Positions 36,984 to 47,049 are shown, numbered from the stretch's first letter. The stretch is DNA of 64,000 bases from Adlercreutzia rubneri (GCF_009755265.1 NZ_WPOO01000001.1:248001-312000), one strand, 5' to 3'. The notes: generated from the sequence alone by a model not told the origin. Translations and numbers: made by a program.

Positions 36984-39017
36984 CTAGGCTTTGCGACGCA
37001 AAAGGGCGAGGAAGTGGGCGTCGGGGCCGCCGGGCTCTAAAACGGTGGAGAAGAACGGCAGCTCGATGTCGAGGTCGGGGTTTCGGCAGGGCACCACCTC
37101 GAAGGCGGCACCGGCCTCGGTGGCCAGGAAGGCCTCCACGGCATCGGCGTTCTCCTCGTGGGTGACGGTGCAGGTGGCGTAGGCCAGAATGCCGCCGGGA
37201 GCCACATGGGATGCCGCCGATTCCAAGAGACGTGCGTCCAGCTCGGCCGATTCGGCAATGGTTTCGGGGCGCAGGCGCCAGCGGATGTCCGCATGACGCC
37301 GGAGCGTGCCCAGCCCCGTGCACGGGGAGTCGATGAACACGCGATCGAAAGTGCGCTCGCCCACCAGGGCGTCCAAGTCGGTGGCGTCGCCGATGATGGC
37401 CTCGCTCACGTGCGCCCCGTACTGCTCGGCGCGCTCTTGGAGCAGCTTGGTCTTGAAGGCGTGCACGTCAACGGTGACGTACTCGGGGATCTGCTTGCCG
37501 TATCGCCGGTAGGCGATGCTCTGGTCGAGGATGGTCTTCGTGGCGCGGCCGGCGCCGATCTCCAAGAACGACTCCGGTGCCGTATCTCCCACCACCAGAT
37601 CCGCCACTGCCTGGGAGGTGGCGTCGGACACGAGAAGCAAGCCCTGGTTTATCATGCGGCGCACACGGCCATCGAGCAGGGGCACGCCCGACGCCACTTT
37701 GTAGCAGCCGGGTACGGCACAGCCGCCCAGCGCCATGGCTTCAGGCCCAGCGTGAGCCGCTGCGAGAACCGAGACGACCTCCTCGTCGGTGGCGGCCTTC
37801 AGCGCGTTGACGGCGATGTAGACCGGAGCCGGCTCGTTCGAGGCTACCATGAAGTCGCGGGCGCCCTCGGGCCCGAGCTCTGCGATGAGCCGCTTGGCGA
37901 GCCACACCGGGAAACCGTGCAGCCGCGCATAGGCGGCGATATCAGTGCGCGGGTCGCCGAAGGGGAAGACCTCTTTGGCGCGCACCACGCGGCGCAGCAC
38001 CGCATTGGCGAGACCGCCGGCGCGCGGCGCCACCGACTTCACCAGCTCGACGCCCTGATCGACGGCGGCATGGGGGCTCTTCTGCAAAAAGACGATCTCG
38101 TAGGCCGACAGGCACAGCGCGTCGCGCACTGCCGGGGCCGCATCGTCGGGCGAGTCCATGCAGCCCGTGATGATGTCCTCCAGGGTGCCGCGCGTGCTGA
38201 CCACGCCCAGCACGAGCCGGGTGGCGAAGGCCCGATCCTCCCGCGACAGGGGCGAGATATCGATGGTCTTGGCGATGATGTCCTGGGCGAACGCGTCGCG
38301 CTCCCTCAGCTGGTGGATGGCCGCCAGGGCAAGCTCGCGGGCCGTCGTGGCCTTGTGGGCCTTCTGCCGGCGCACCTGGTCGCGGCGCGGCGCGCCTCCG
38401 CGGCCGCCGTCGCGAGGCCCATCGAAGCGCGGGCCGCGATCCTGCGGGACGTCTTGGTCGGGGGCCGCCATGAGCTTGCCGTCGATGAACACCTCGCGCG
38501 GGTGGCCCGCCTCGCGGGAATCGCGCCGAGGGCCGCGGTCTGTGCGCGGGCCGAAATCCTTGCGGGGGGCGCTCCCACCAGTTGGCTTGCCATCGCGGGC
38601 ACGGAAGTCCTTCCGGTCGGCGTCGGATCGCTGCTCGTCACGCGGGCCCCGGTCGTCCTTGCGGAATCCGCCGGGCTTGCCGTCCTTGCGGTAGCCGCCG
38701 GGCTTCCCGTCGCGGGGGCCGCGATCATCCTTGCGGAAGCTACCCGGCTTCCCGTCTTTGCGGAACCCGCCGGGCTTGCCCCCTTTGCGGAAGTCGCTCG
38801 GCTTCCCGTCACGAGGCCCCCGGTCATCCTTGCGGTAGCCACCCGGCTTGCTGTCTTTGCGGAACCCACCGGGCTTGCCTCCCTTGCGGAAGTCGCCGGA
38901 CTTGCCGCCGGGGCGCGGCCCGCGGTTCTGCCGCGCGCCGCCCTGGGCGTTGCGATCGCCCTGGCTCGCTCGGTCGTAGGATCGTCTCTGGTTGTGGGAT
39001 CGATGATCGTTATGCAC
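36984..39017 (-). CDS. rsmB: 16S rRNA m5C methyltransferase RsmB with disordered repeat N-terminus
   Basis: 677 aa RsmB/Sun-type enzyme, SAM-dependent methylation of C967 of 16S rRNA. The C-terminal 450 residues hold a NusB-like RNA-binding domain (ARELALAAIHQLRERDAFAQ), then FLEIGAGRATKT, and the two catalytic Cys motifs SPCTGLGTLRRHADIRW and YATCTVTHEE. The first ~200 residues are low-complexity tandem units of the type GKPGGFRKDDRGPRD, very basic and glycine-rich. I chose the GTG at 39017 (AGGAAGGA upstream, overlapping fmt by 8 bases); an in-frame TTG at 39065 lacks a ribosome binding site. Confidence 0.9.
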   Translation of the reverse strand: MHNDHRSHNQRRSYDRASQGDRNAQGGARQNRGPRPGGKSGDFRKGGKPGGFRKDSKPGGYRKDDRGPRDGKPSDFRKGGKPGGFRKDGKPGSFRKDDRGPRDGKPGGYRKDGKPGGFRKDDRGPRDEQRSDADRKDFRARDGKPTGGSAPRKDFGPRTDRGPRRDSREAGHPREVFIDGKLMAAPDQDVPQDRGPRFDGPRDGGRGGAPRRDQVRRQKAHKATTARELALAAIHQLRERDAFAQDIIAKTIDISPLSREDRAFATRLVLGVVSTRGTLEDIITGCMDSPDDAAPAVRDALCLSAYEIVFLQKSPHAAVDQGVELVKSVAPRAGGLANAVLRRVVRAKEVFPFGDPRTDIAAYARLHGFPVWLAKRLIAELGPEGARDFMVASNEPAPVYIAVNALKAATDEEVVSVLAAAHAGPEAMALGGCAVPGCYKVASGVPLLDGRVRRMINQGLLLVSDATSQAVADLVVGDTAPESFLEIGAGRATKTILDQSIAYRRYGKQIPEYVTVDVHAFKTKLLQERAEQYGAHVSEAIIGDATDLDALVGERTFDRVFIDSPCTGLGTLRRHADIRWRLRPETIAESAELDARLLESAASHVAPGGILAYATCTVTHEENADAVEAFLATEAGAAFEVVPCRNPDLDIELPFFSTVLEPGGPDAHFLALLRRKA
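38630..38920 (-). repeat. Tandem repeat tract in rsmB
   Basis: Degenerate in-frame repeats of 12-45 bases encoding FRKDGKPGG, FRKDDRGPRDGKPGG and FRKGGKPGG. Different codons are used between copies, so the protein sequence rather than the DNA appears conserved. Boundaries are approximate. Confidence 0.7.
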
Positions 39018-39948
39018 GGGACCATGTTCCTTCCTCGCCCCACAGCGCGGGGACGCCGGCGGCAAACGAGCGCGCGTCCATGGCGCGCTTGCCGTCCGGT
39101 TTTACTTCGGTTACTTCCAAGACCCCCTCGGCGCAGCCGAGAAGCAGTCGGTTCGCGATAAGGGCCGCCGCGCCGGAGCCCAGGCGGTCGGCAGGAGCAT
39201 CGTCGGCCACGCGGGCCGCCAGCACCGTCAGCGGCCGGCCGGCGACGACGGCCCGGGCGGGATGGGCGGCGCCCGAGGCACGCACGCGGCGATCGTTCGC
39301 AACGGCGCTCTCGGCAGGATCGAGGTTCAGCTCGCCTTTGGCGATCTTCTCGGCGTAGGTGACCAGCGCCTCGTCCTGGGCCACCCAGCGCAGGTTGCCG
39401 CCCTCGGCCTGGGCCAGCGCCGTGAGCAGCGCGCTGGCGCCCAGGGCTGCCAGCTCCTCGGTGAGCTCGGCGGCTGTGCGCGAACCTGCGGGCAGCGAGC
39501 GGCACACGCAGTAGTCGCCGGTGTCGAGCCCCTCCTCCATGGCCATGATGCACACGCCGATCTCCTCGTCGCCGGCGAGGATGGCCCGCTCGATGGGGGC
39601 CGCCCCGCGCCAGCGCGGAAGCAGGGACCCGTGCACGTTCAGGCAGCCGAAGGGCGGCAGGTCGAGCACCTCCTTGGGGAGAATCGCCCCGTAGGCCGCC
39701 ACGCAGATGACATCGGGCGCGAACGCGGCGAGCTCCGAGAGCACCGCGGCGTCGCGCAGCGTGCGCGGCGTTCGCACGGGAAAACCGCGACGTTCGGCCA
39801 CCTCCTTCACCGGAGAGGGCACAAGCGCCTTTCCCCGGCCGCGCACGGCGTCGGGACGCGTGTAGACGGCCGCGATCTCGTGGAACTCCGCCAACTCGTC
39901 CAAGATTTCCGCTGCGAAGCGGGGCGTTCCCATGAAGACGACGCGCAC
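39010..39948 (-). CDS. fmt: Methionyl-tRNA formyltransferase
   Basis: Formylates initiator Met-tRNA; 312 aa. Seen: VVFMGTPRFAAEILDEL at the N-terminus, the catalytic region GCLNVHGSLLPRWRGAAPIE, and IMAMEEGLDTGDYCV. One base separates it from def upstream, the usual def-fmt pairing, and rsmB overlaps its end. Confidence 0.96.
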   Translation of the reverse strand: MRVVFMGTPRFAAEILDELAEFHEIAAVYTRPDAVRGRGKALVPSPVKEVAERRGFPVRTPRTLRDAAVLSELAAFAPDVICVAAYGAILPKEVLDLPPFGCLNVHGSLLPRWRGAAPIERAILAGDEEIGVCIMAMEEGLDTGDYCVCRSLPAGSRTAAELTEELAALGASALLTALAQAEGGNLRWVAQDEALVTYAEKIAKGELNLDPAESAVANDRRVRASGAAHPARAVVAGRPLTVLAARVADDAPADRLGSGAAALIANRLLLGCAEGVLEVTEVKPDGKRAMDARSFAAGVPALWGEEGTWSRA

Positions 39949-39949
39949 G

Positions 39950-40492
39950 CTACTTCACCTCGATATCGGTGTCGCCCGGGCGGGCGCCGGCGGCCTTGGC
40001 CTCCTCGTAGGCGCGCAGGGCCTCGATACGAGTCACCGGATCGCAGCTCTCGAAGAGCGTCTTGCCGTTCAAGTGGTCGATCTCGTGCTGCAGGCAGCGG
40101 CCGAGCAGGCCGTCGCCCTCGATCTCCCACAACTCGCCGTCCAAATCGTAGTACTGGACGCGGGCCCACGGCTGGCGCTTCACCGGCACGGTGACGCCGG
40201 GGCACGAAAGGCAGCCCTCGCCGCCCTCCTCCGGCTCGCCGGCCAATTCCACGATCTCGGGGTTCACGAGCACGATGGGGTTCTTCTCCCCCTTCTCGCC
40301 GTCCCAATCGACGTCGATGACGACCAGGCGCTTGGTGACGCCCACCTGGGGGGCGGCGATGCCGCAACCGTAGTTCTTGTACATGGCGTGGACCATCTGC
40401 TTGGAGAGACGCTTAAGCGACTTGTCGCCGGGCTCGCACGGCTCGCAGACCGTGGCGAGAATGGGATCGGGGGAAATAACAATGGGAAGCAC
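39950..40492 (-). CDS. def: Peptide deformylase
   Basis: Metalloenzyme removing the N-formyl group from nascent proteins; 180 aa. Seen: motif 1 GCGIAAPQVG, motif 2 EGCLSCPG (metal Cys) and motif 3 QHEIDHLNGK (HExxH). I chose the GTG at 40492 because TAAGGA lies 6 bases upstream; the TTG at 40537 would add 15 residues. First gene of def-fmt-rsmB. Confidence 0.94.
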   Translation of the reverse strand: MLPIVISPDPILATVCEPCEPGDKSLKRLSKQMVHAMYKNYGCGIAAPQVGVTKRLVVIDVDWDGEKGEKNPIVLVNPEIVELAGEPEEGGEGCLSCPGVTVPVKRQPWARVQYYDLDGELWEIEGDGLLGRCLQHEIDHLNGKTLFESCDPVTRIEALRAYEEAKAAGARPGDTDIEVK

Positions 40493-40654
40493 GGTATTCC
40501 TTACTCTGTATAGTGAAGTGTCAATGCGCTGCGGCAACCCCGGGCAGCTCTGAAATGGCCCGGGATCGTATCAGTTGCTTGGGACATTGTGAAGCGCGAG
40601 GCCCCTCCTGTCCAGATGACCCGCGAAATCTACGGACGGACGGCGGCGGGTGCC

Positions 40655-42520
40655 CTAGCTGGCGGGCAGCGCTCGGTGGGCGACGCGACGGGCGGCGACG
40701 TCCATCTGCAAGGTAGTGACGGCGGCGTGCAGAAGCTCGGCCTCCTCGCCGTCGGCCCCGGCGTTCATCTGGGCCGTGAGCGCACCGATGGCCTCCTCGG
40801 CATCGCCCAGGGCAAGCTCCTCGGCCAGGTAGGCGCCGATGGCCTCCGGGGTGCTCGACGGGTAGGACGACCCGGCGGTGAGCACGCGCGCCGCATGGGG
40901 CGTGGCGAGCGTCGCCTTCGTGACGATGTCGGCAGGTGCGGCGCCCGGGTTCTCGGAAAGGGTCGCGAGCACGCTCTCGGCCAGAAGGCGGTGCACCTCC
41001 TCGTGCCACTGCACCTGGGCCAGCGCATCGGCATGGGCGAGCCCCACAAGGGGATGCTGGCAAGCGAGCGCCAGAAACTCCCGCTCGAAGCGCAGGCGGT
41101 TGCGCTCGGCCTGGGAAAGCGCGCGGCGCACAGGTCGGGGCGCGGGGGCCTCGGGCCCGGTCTCCTCCTCGGCGGCGCCACGGGGCGTCTCCAGGGCTGC
41201 CAGCCGCTCCAGCACGTCGGCCTCCTCGATGCCGAGGCGCCCGTGGGCCCGCAGGCGCGACCAGGTGCGCACGGCGTAGTCCTTCGCCACCAGCGTGTCC
41301 TTGATGGGGGCGAGCACCGCCAGGCACGCGTCCAGCGCGCGATCGCGGCCGGGGGCGGTGTCCAAGTCGAAGCTGTCGAGGCGCCGTTCGAGGCCGAACT
41401 CGATGAGCGGGAGCGCCCCTTCCACCACCGCCTCCAAAGCCTGCGCGCCCTCCGCCTGCACGAACTCGGCCGGATCCTGGTTGTTCGGCAGGGTGACGGC
41501 CAGAAGCTCCACGGAGTTGCGGTTCTTGTCGGAGATGCTCTCGCCGATGAAGGCCAGGGCGCGGTCGGCCGCCTTCTGACCCGCCGCGTCGCCGTCGAAC
41601 AGGTAGACGATCTTCTTGGGCGCGTGCTTGGCGAGCACCCGGATGTGTCGCATGGTGAGCGCCGTGCCCAGGGTGGCCACCACGTTGGTGACGCCCGCCT
41701 CGTGCAGCGCAATGACGTCGGTGTAGCCTTCCACTACGATGGCGCAGCCGGTAGAGGCCATGCGCGCCTTCGCCTGGTCAAGCCCGTAGAGCACCTGGGA
41801 CTTGTGGAACAGCGGCGTTTCCTGGGAGTTCAGGTACTTCGGCTCGCCGGCGCCGATGACGCGGCCGCCGAAGGCCACGCAATCGCCCTGGGCGTCGAAG
41901 ATGGGGAACATCACGCGCTCGTAGAAGCGGTCGCGCACCGGGCCCCCGCGCCCGTCGAGGGCCACGTTGGCGCGGATCATCTCGTCGGGTTTGAAGCCCA
42001 AGGCCGAAAGATGCCGGACGAGCGCCCCGCGCCCGGGGGCGTAGCCGAGCATCCACTTCTTCGGCACCTCGCCGCCGAAGCCGCGGGAGGCCAGGTACTT
42101 CCGCGCGGCGTCCGGCCCCTCGCCGCGCCCGCGCATGAGCTGGGTGTGGTAGAACTCGGCCGTGCGCGCGCAGATCTCCTTCATACGGCTCTTCACCGAG
42201 CGCGACACGCCCCCGCCCCGCGTATCCTCCGCGATGTCGATGTGGGCGCGGTCGGCCAGATAGCGCACGGCTTCGGGGAAGTTGAAATCCTCGGTCTTCA
42301 TGATGAACGAGAAGACATCGCCCCCCTCCCCGCAGCCGAAGCAGTGCCACAGCTGGGTCGCCGGGTCGATCTTGAACGAGGGGGTCTTCTCCTGATGCAG
42401 CGGGCAGCAGCACCAGAAGTCGCGGCCCTTCTGCTTGACGGGGGTGCGCTCGCCGATGACCGCCACGAGATCGCTCGCGTCGCGAACTTTCTGGATATCC
42501 TCGTCGCTGATGCCGGCCAC
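40655..42520 (-). CDS. dnaG: DNA primase
   Basis: Synthesises RNA primers at the replication fork; 621 aa. Seen: the N-terminal CHC2 zinc finger (CCPLHQEKTPSF and HCFGCGEGG), the primase catalytic core, the Toprim motif VVEGYTDVIALHEAG and FDGDAAGQKAADRAL, and a helicase-binding C-terminus. Divergent from dgt. A long plus-strand open frame opposite this gene is a shadow. Confidence 0.96.
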   Translation of the reverse strand: MAGISDEDIQKVRDASDLVAVIGERTPVKQKGRDFWCCCPLHQEKTPSFKIDPATQLWHCFGCGEGGDVFSFIMKTEDFNFPEAVRYLADRAHIDIAEDTRGGGVSRSVKSRMKEICARTAEFYHTQLMRGRGEGPDAARKYLASRGFGGEVPKKWMLGYAPGRGALVRHLSALGFKPDEMIRANVALDGRGGPVRDRFYERVMFPIFDAQGDCVAFGGRVIGAGEPKYLNSQETPLFHKSQVLYGLDQAKARMASTGCAIVVEGYTDVIALHEAGVTNVVATLGTALTMRHIRVLAKHAPKKIVYLFDGDAAGQKAADRALAFIGESISDKNRNSVELLAVTLPNNQDPAEFVQAEGAQALEAVVEGALPLIEFGLERRLDSFDLDTAPGRDRALDACLAVLAPIKDTLVAKDYAVRTWSRLRAHGRLGIEEADVLERLAALETPRGAAEEETGPEAPAPRPVRRALSQAERNRLRFEREFLALACQHPLVGLAHADALAQVQWHEEVHRLLAESVLATLSENPGAAPADIVTKATLATPHAARVLTAGSSYPSSTPEAIGAYLAEELALGDAEEAIGALTAQMNAGADGEEAELLHAAVTTLQMDVAARRVAHRALPAS

Positions 42521-42646
42521 GCGTCCCTCCGCTTTCTTCTCGTCGCTCTTCGTCGTTTTCTGGAAAGTATAGCACCGCCACGTGCAAACAGATGTTCCGC
42601 AGCTACAATAGCGGCAAAACTAACGACCAGCGAAAGCGAGCGAGCC

Positions 42647-43873
42647 ATGGCAGAGAACAACGTCCCCTACCTTACCCTGAGCCCCGACGTGGAAGAGGCC
42701 ATTCGGGCCGACCGCGCCGCCGGCCGCGTGAGTCCCTACCGCACCGATGACGCGGACGTGGTGCGCCGCGAGGACTTCGCCCACGACCGGGCCACGCTCA
42801 CACGCCCGGCCTTTGTGCGCGACACAGAGAAGGTGCTGAACCTGCCCGCCTATAACCGTTACGCCGACAAGACCCAGGTGTTCTCCTTCGCCGAGAACGA
42901 CGAGATCTCGCGGCGCGGGCTGCACGTGCAGCTCGTAAGCCGCGTGGCTCGGGGCATCGGTAGCCTGCTCGGGCTGAACTGCGACCTCATCGAGGCCATC
43001 GCGCTCGGCCACGACACGGGGCACACCCCCTTCGGCCACGCAGGAGAGCGGTTCCTATCGGCCTGCTACCGCGCGCGCACCGGTCGTACCTTCAACCATA
43101 ATGTGCACTCGGTGCGGGTGCTCGACAACCTGTACCGTCGCAACATCTCGCTACAGACGCTCGATGGGGTGCTCTGCCACAACGGCGAGTTCGCCCAGCA
43201 GGTGCTGCGCCTGGGAGAGACGACCACGTTCGAGCAGCTGGACAACTTGGTGGAGGCCTGCACGGCCGACGAGTCCACCATCAAGACCCTGCGCCCCTCC
43301 ACGCTGGAGGGCTGCGTCGTGCGCGTGGCCGACATGATCGCCTACATCGGCAAGGACCGCCAGGACGCGCTCGCCATGGGGGTCATCGATTCGCTTTCCC
43401 CCTTCGATTCCGAGGCGATCGGCGTGACCAACGCGAAGATCATCAACAACCTCACCGTCGATATCGTGAACAACTCCTACGGCAAGCCGGAGATTGCCAT
43501 GAGCGAGGAGGTCTTCCGCGATCTTAAGCTGGCGAAGCGGCAGAACTACGAGGTCATCTACTTGAAAGAGGGCATGGTGGACGACGCCGAGAACCTCGTG
43601 GAGGAGATGTTCGAGGAGATGTACGCGCGGCTTCTGGCCGACCTTCTGGAAGAGCGGCGGGAAAGCCCCATCTTCCAGCACCACGTGCGGCGCCTCGCCG
43701 CGGCATCGCGGTCCATCGTGCCCGGGGAGTACCTGGCCGGCGAGCCGAACCAGATCGTGGTGGACTACATGGCCTCCATGACCGACAGCTACTTCATGGC
43801 CATCTACCGCCACCTGTTCCCGACAAGCCGCCGCAAGATCCAAACCCGCGGCTATTGCGCGGATCTCATCTAA
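42647..43873 (+). CDS. dgt: dNTP triphosphohydrolase (dGTPase family, HD domain)
   Basis: 408 aa HD-superfamily enzyme that hydrolyses dNTPs to nucleoside and triphosphate. Seen: RRGLHVQLVSRVARGIGSLL, the HD motif LGHDTGHTPFGHAGE, and a second metal motif CVVRVADMIAYIGKD. ATG at 42647; the frame is open far upstream but that part is the dnaG shadow. In many Gram-positives dgt lies beside dnaG, as here, where the two are divergent with about 125 bases between. Confidence 0.92.
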   Translation: MAENNVPYLTLSPDVEEAIRADRAAGRVSPYRTDDADVVRREDFAHDRATLTRPAFVRDTEKVLNLPAYNRYADKTQVFSFAENDEISRRGLHVQLVSRVARGIGSLLGLNCDLIEAIALGHDTGHTPFGHAGERFLSACYRARTGRTFNHNVHSVRVLDNLYRRNISLQTLDGVLCHNGEFAQQVLRLGETTTFEQLDNLVEACTADESTIKTLRPSTLEGCVVRVADMIAYIGKDRQDALAMGVIDSLSPFDSEAIGVTNAKIINNLTVDIVNNSYGKPEIAMSEEVFRDLKLAKRQNYEVIYLKEGMVDDAENLVEEMFEEMYARLLADLLEERRESPIFQHHVRRLAAASRSIVPGEYLAGEPNQIVVDYMASMTDSYFMAIYRHLFPTSRRKIQTRGYCADLI

Positions 43874-44320
43874 CCCTTACTAATCAGATTCGCTAGCTTG
43901 CAAACCCGAACGCACGTCGCACTCTTTGTTTTCTGCACGATTTGGAAAATATGCTATTTTGGAGCTTCCACAAGATTCCCACGATAACGGACTCCAGAAA
44001 AGCACATTTTCCAAATTGCTCTTTCCAAAATTACACATTTTCCAAATCACGGCGATGCAATTATGCGAGTGCAAATTTTTTGCAATCGCTCTACCAGGCT
44101 TTTCTCGAAGTCTGTAATTCTACCCTCCGCATATTAAACATTCAGATTTGGAAAATGTGCTTTTTTGCTCTTCAGTTTGTCCGGATCTTAGAATACCGTC
44201 CATTTAAACACATTTTCCAAATCCTCGCGCTTTATACATGCCTTGATGCGAAATGAGACTCGATCCATAAAGACTACTTTTGCATCTTTCCAAACACAGA
44301 GTCTCCCGAGAAGGTCATCT
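43874..44320. other. AT-rich island with five copies of GATTTGGAAAATGTG
   Basis: The most AT-rich stretch of the window, between convergent dgt (plus) and rnhA (minus). It contains no convincing open frame. One 15-16 base motif occurs at 43939-43954 and 44145-44160 on the plus strand and at 44002-44016, 44033-44048 and 44209-44223 on the minus strand, allowing alternative hairpins of 12-15 pairs. Confidence 0.75.
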
Positions 44321-44806
<486 letters not shown>

Positions 44807-44893
44807 GGGAGCTCCTTGGTGGTTGGAAGATGCCGCCACGTGTCCCGCGGCGGCGAAGTCGTTGAAAGAGAAGCCGGATTGCGCGGTCATGGG

Positions 44894-46357
44894 CTACAGC
44901 TCCGCTTCCGTGCGCTCACCCAGGTCGATGAGCTCCTGGCGGGTGTGCACGTCACACTTGACGTATATGCGGCGCAGGTGCGTATCAACGGTGTTCTTCG
45001 AGATGAAGAACTCGCCGGCGATGCGCTCGGCGGTGCGGCCGCGCAGGGCGAGCGGCAAGATCTCCGCTTCGCGCTTCGAGAGCTTCGCCGTGCGCGCGAT
45101 GAGATCGCAGGCCTCCTCGAAACGGTCGCTCTGGGCGATGACCACCGAGAGCGCTGCCATGTCGCGGTCAGTGAACAGGAACAGATACGCGTACAGCACC
45201 GCCACGCCGGCCAGGGCCACGAGCGCCGCCGACACGTCGAAGGCGCCGGGAAGCGCCCCGAGCACGCCGCCGACGAGCACGCCGGTGATCTCGCCCGCGA
45301 ACAGCGCCGCGAAGCCCCGGGCGAAGGAGCGCGCCGCGTCCCCGCCGCCAATGCGGCCCATGATGAGGAACAGCGAGACGAGCACCGAGAAGACCCCCAG
45401 ATAGCCGGCGAGCACCACGGCCACGCCGGAGACGTTCACGCTCTCCAGCAGCGGCACCGCCACGAAACCGCCCACCATGAGCAGGATGGCGAGCCGGTAC
45501 GCGCCGCCGAGCGGCCCCACCTCCTGATCGGGCCCCGTGGGCAGCACGGCGCGCACGCCCACCGAGAGCGGACGACCCCCGTAGAGCTGCAGCGCAGCGG
45601 CGCAATACAGCACGAAGAGCACGAAGGTGACGGAAAGCGATGACGCGGCTCCCCCCTCGGCGCTGGTGGCAAGGGCCTCCACGGCACCGGTGGCCAGGCC
45701 GTAGACCACCGTGCCGGCGATAATGCGACCGGAGAGCTTGGCGGCCTCCTCGGTTGGATCGTCGGTAGTCGCGGTCTCGGCGTCGCGGTCAGCAGGCTCG
45801 CCGAGCGCACGCAGAGCCCAGGCGCTTCCCACGGGCAGCACGTACAACAGGATGTAGGCGCCCTCCACGGGAATGGCGACGACGAAGAAGCACACCGCGG
45901 CGCCCAGGGCGCTTCCGATGAACACCTCGGGCACGGACTGGTCGATGGAAGCCTTCCCCAGCACCCGGCCCCACCGGCACAGAAGCAGCGCGAGAGGGAT
46001 ACCGGCGGCGAGCCCCTCCACGGCGGCGAGCGCGAGCCACGGAATGCCAGGCGCAAGGCTGTGCAGCGCGACGATGAGGTACAGCGCTCCCACCAACGGC
46101 AGCGCGTAGCAGCGAACGAGACCCTCGGCCACGACCATGAGATGCCGACGCCGGCGCTCGCGGGTCATGAGCGCGAAGGTGGCGGCCATGACGAGGAGCA
46201 CGCAGAGCAGGTCGGCCCGATCGATGAGGAACCCGTGCTGGCTGCTCTCGTTATAGGAGCCCAGATACAGCATGGCGAAGAGAAAGGCCTGGTTGCAACC
46301 GAAACCGAGGATGGCGTAGCGCGCTTGGCGCAAACGCGAAAGCGTCATCGTCGCCAT
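44894..46357 (-). CDS. LuxR-type regulator with polytopic membrane domain
   Basis: 487 aa: about twelve hydrophobic helices over the first 400 residues, then a C-terminal LuxR helix-turn-helix (LSKREAEILPLALRGRTAERIAGE and KNTVDTHLRRIYVKCDVHTR). This MFS-like sensor plus LuxR plan is strongly expanded in Eggerthella-group Coriobacteriia, where many paralogues regulate neighbouring reductases or transporters. No such target lies next to it here; the ligand is unknown. 61 aa-scale spacing to rnhA makes cotranscription possible. Confidence 0.93.
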   Translation of the reverse strand: MATMTLSRLRQARYAILGFGCNQAFLFAMLYLGSYNESSQHGFLIDRADLLCVLLVMAATFALMTRERRRRHLMVVAEGLVRCYALPLVGALYLIVALHSLAPGIPWLALAAVEGLAAGIPLALLLCRWGRVLGKASIDQSVPEVFIGSALGAAVCFFVVAIPVEGAYILLYVLPVGSAWALRALGEPADRDAETATTDDPTEEAAKLSGRIIAGTVVYGLATGAVEALATSAEGGAASSLSVTFVLFVLYCAAALQLYGGRPLSVGVRAVLPTGPDQEVGPLGGAYRLAILLMVGGFVAVPLLESVNVSGVAVVLAGYLGVFSVLVSLFLIMGRIGGGDAARSFARGFAALFAGEITGVLVGGVLGALPGAFDVSAALVALAGVAVLYAYLFLFTDRDMAALSVVIAQSDRFEEACDLIARTAKLSKREAEILPLALRGRTAERIAGEFFISKNTVDTHLRRIYVKCDVHTRQELIDLGERTEAEL

Positions 46358-46460
46358 GAACCTCCCTTTCTCTCTCGCATTGACAACGGTGTATTCTATC
46401 GCAATGAAACGAATCGGCTCTCACCGACGGGAACATCCGACGAAATGAACCGCATCTGGT

Positions 46461-46510
46461 AAAACGAAGAGAAGCGGCGCTGGCCGTATCTGGCAGCTGC
46501 CGCTTCTCTT
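46461..46510. terminator. Strong hairpin between luxR and tatA
   Basis: Perfect 12-base arms AAGAGAAGCGGC / GCCGCTTCTCTT around a 20-base loop; on the minus strand it is followed by CGTTTTACC, so it probably terminates tatA transcripts before luxR. Confidence 0.75.
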
Positions 46511-46567
46511 GGGAGGGAGGGTTGAAACGAACCCCGCACCCGAGGGCGCAGGGACGGTTCACGGATG

Positions 46568-46840
46568 TTACTCGGCCTTCTTGCGAACGACCTTCTTGAC
46601 CACCTTGGTCTCTGGCTCGCCGGCAGTGGCGTAGGCGACCTCGGGCTCGTCCTCGACGATCTCGATGATCTCCTCGACCTCTTCGTCGTCCTTCTTATCG
46701 AAGGCCATGCCCTCGCGCAGGCTCTTCACGGTCTTGCCGAGGGAGGCGCCGAGTTTGGGGAGGTTCTTCGGCCCGAAGATGAGCAGCACGACGACGAGGA
46801 TGATAACGAGCTCAGGCACGCCCAGTCCGAGAATCTTCAT
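46568..46840 (-). CDS. tatA: Twin-arginine translocase TatA/E-type protein
   Basis: 90 aa. Seen: short N-terminus, one transmembrane helix (PELVIILVVVLLIFGPKNLP), the amphipathic helix LGASLGKTVKSLREG, and an acidic-to-basic tail ending VVRKKAE. ATG at 46840 has AAGGAG upstream. No tatB or tatC nearby. Works with TatC to export folded proteins; the binding lipoprotein at 21824 has a twin-arginine signal. Confidence 0.92.
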   Translation of the reverse strand: MKILGLGVPELVIILVVVLLIFGPKNLPKLGASLGKTVKSLREGMAFDKKDDEEVEEIIEIVEDEPEVAYATAGEPETKVVKKVVRKKAE

Positions 46841-47049
46841 AGTGGGTAATCTCCTTCTTTGCTTCGAAGCCGGCCGGGACACTCCTTGCGCCGCGCTTCA
46901 CCGTTTTTTGCGTTTCGACGCCGCCCACTATGCCCCCTTCCAAGCCTCCTGCCTATCACGCAGACCCGTGATTTTGTCACGTGGCGAAGAAATTTCCCTG
47001 TCACACCTTTACGTGACAAAGCTCGTTTTCGCTGGTCAGAAGCTTACGC

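Noticed and set aside
38630..38920. Repeat tract in rsmB considered as a CRISPR array
   Set aside because: Unit length and spacing are irregular, units are degenerate, there are no unique spacers, and the tract is in frame with a conserved enzyme.
40589..42646. Long plus-strand open frame opposite dnaG, in frame with dgt
   Set aside because: The protein it would give is His/Gly/Arg-rich nonsense with no recognisable domain, and dnaG on the minus strand has all primase motifs. dgt has its own ATG at 42647.
43874..44320. Five-copy motif considered as CRISPR or a tRNA/rRNA region
   Set aside because: The repeats alternate in orientation and have unequal spacing; no cloverleaf or cas gene is present.
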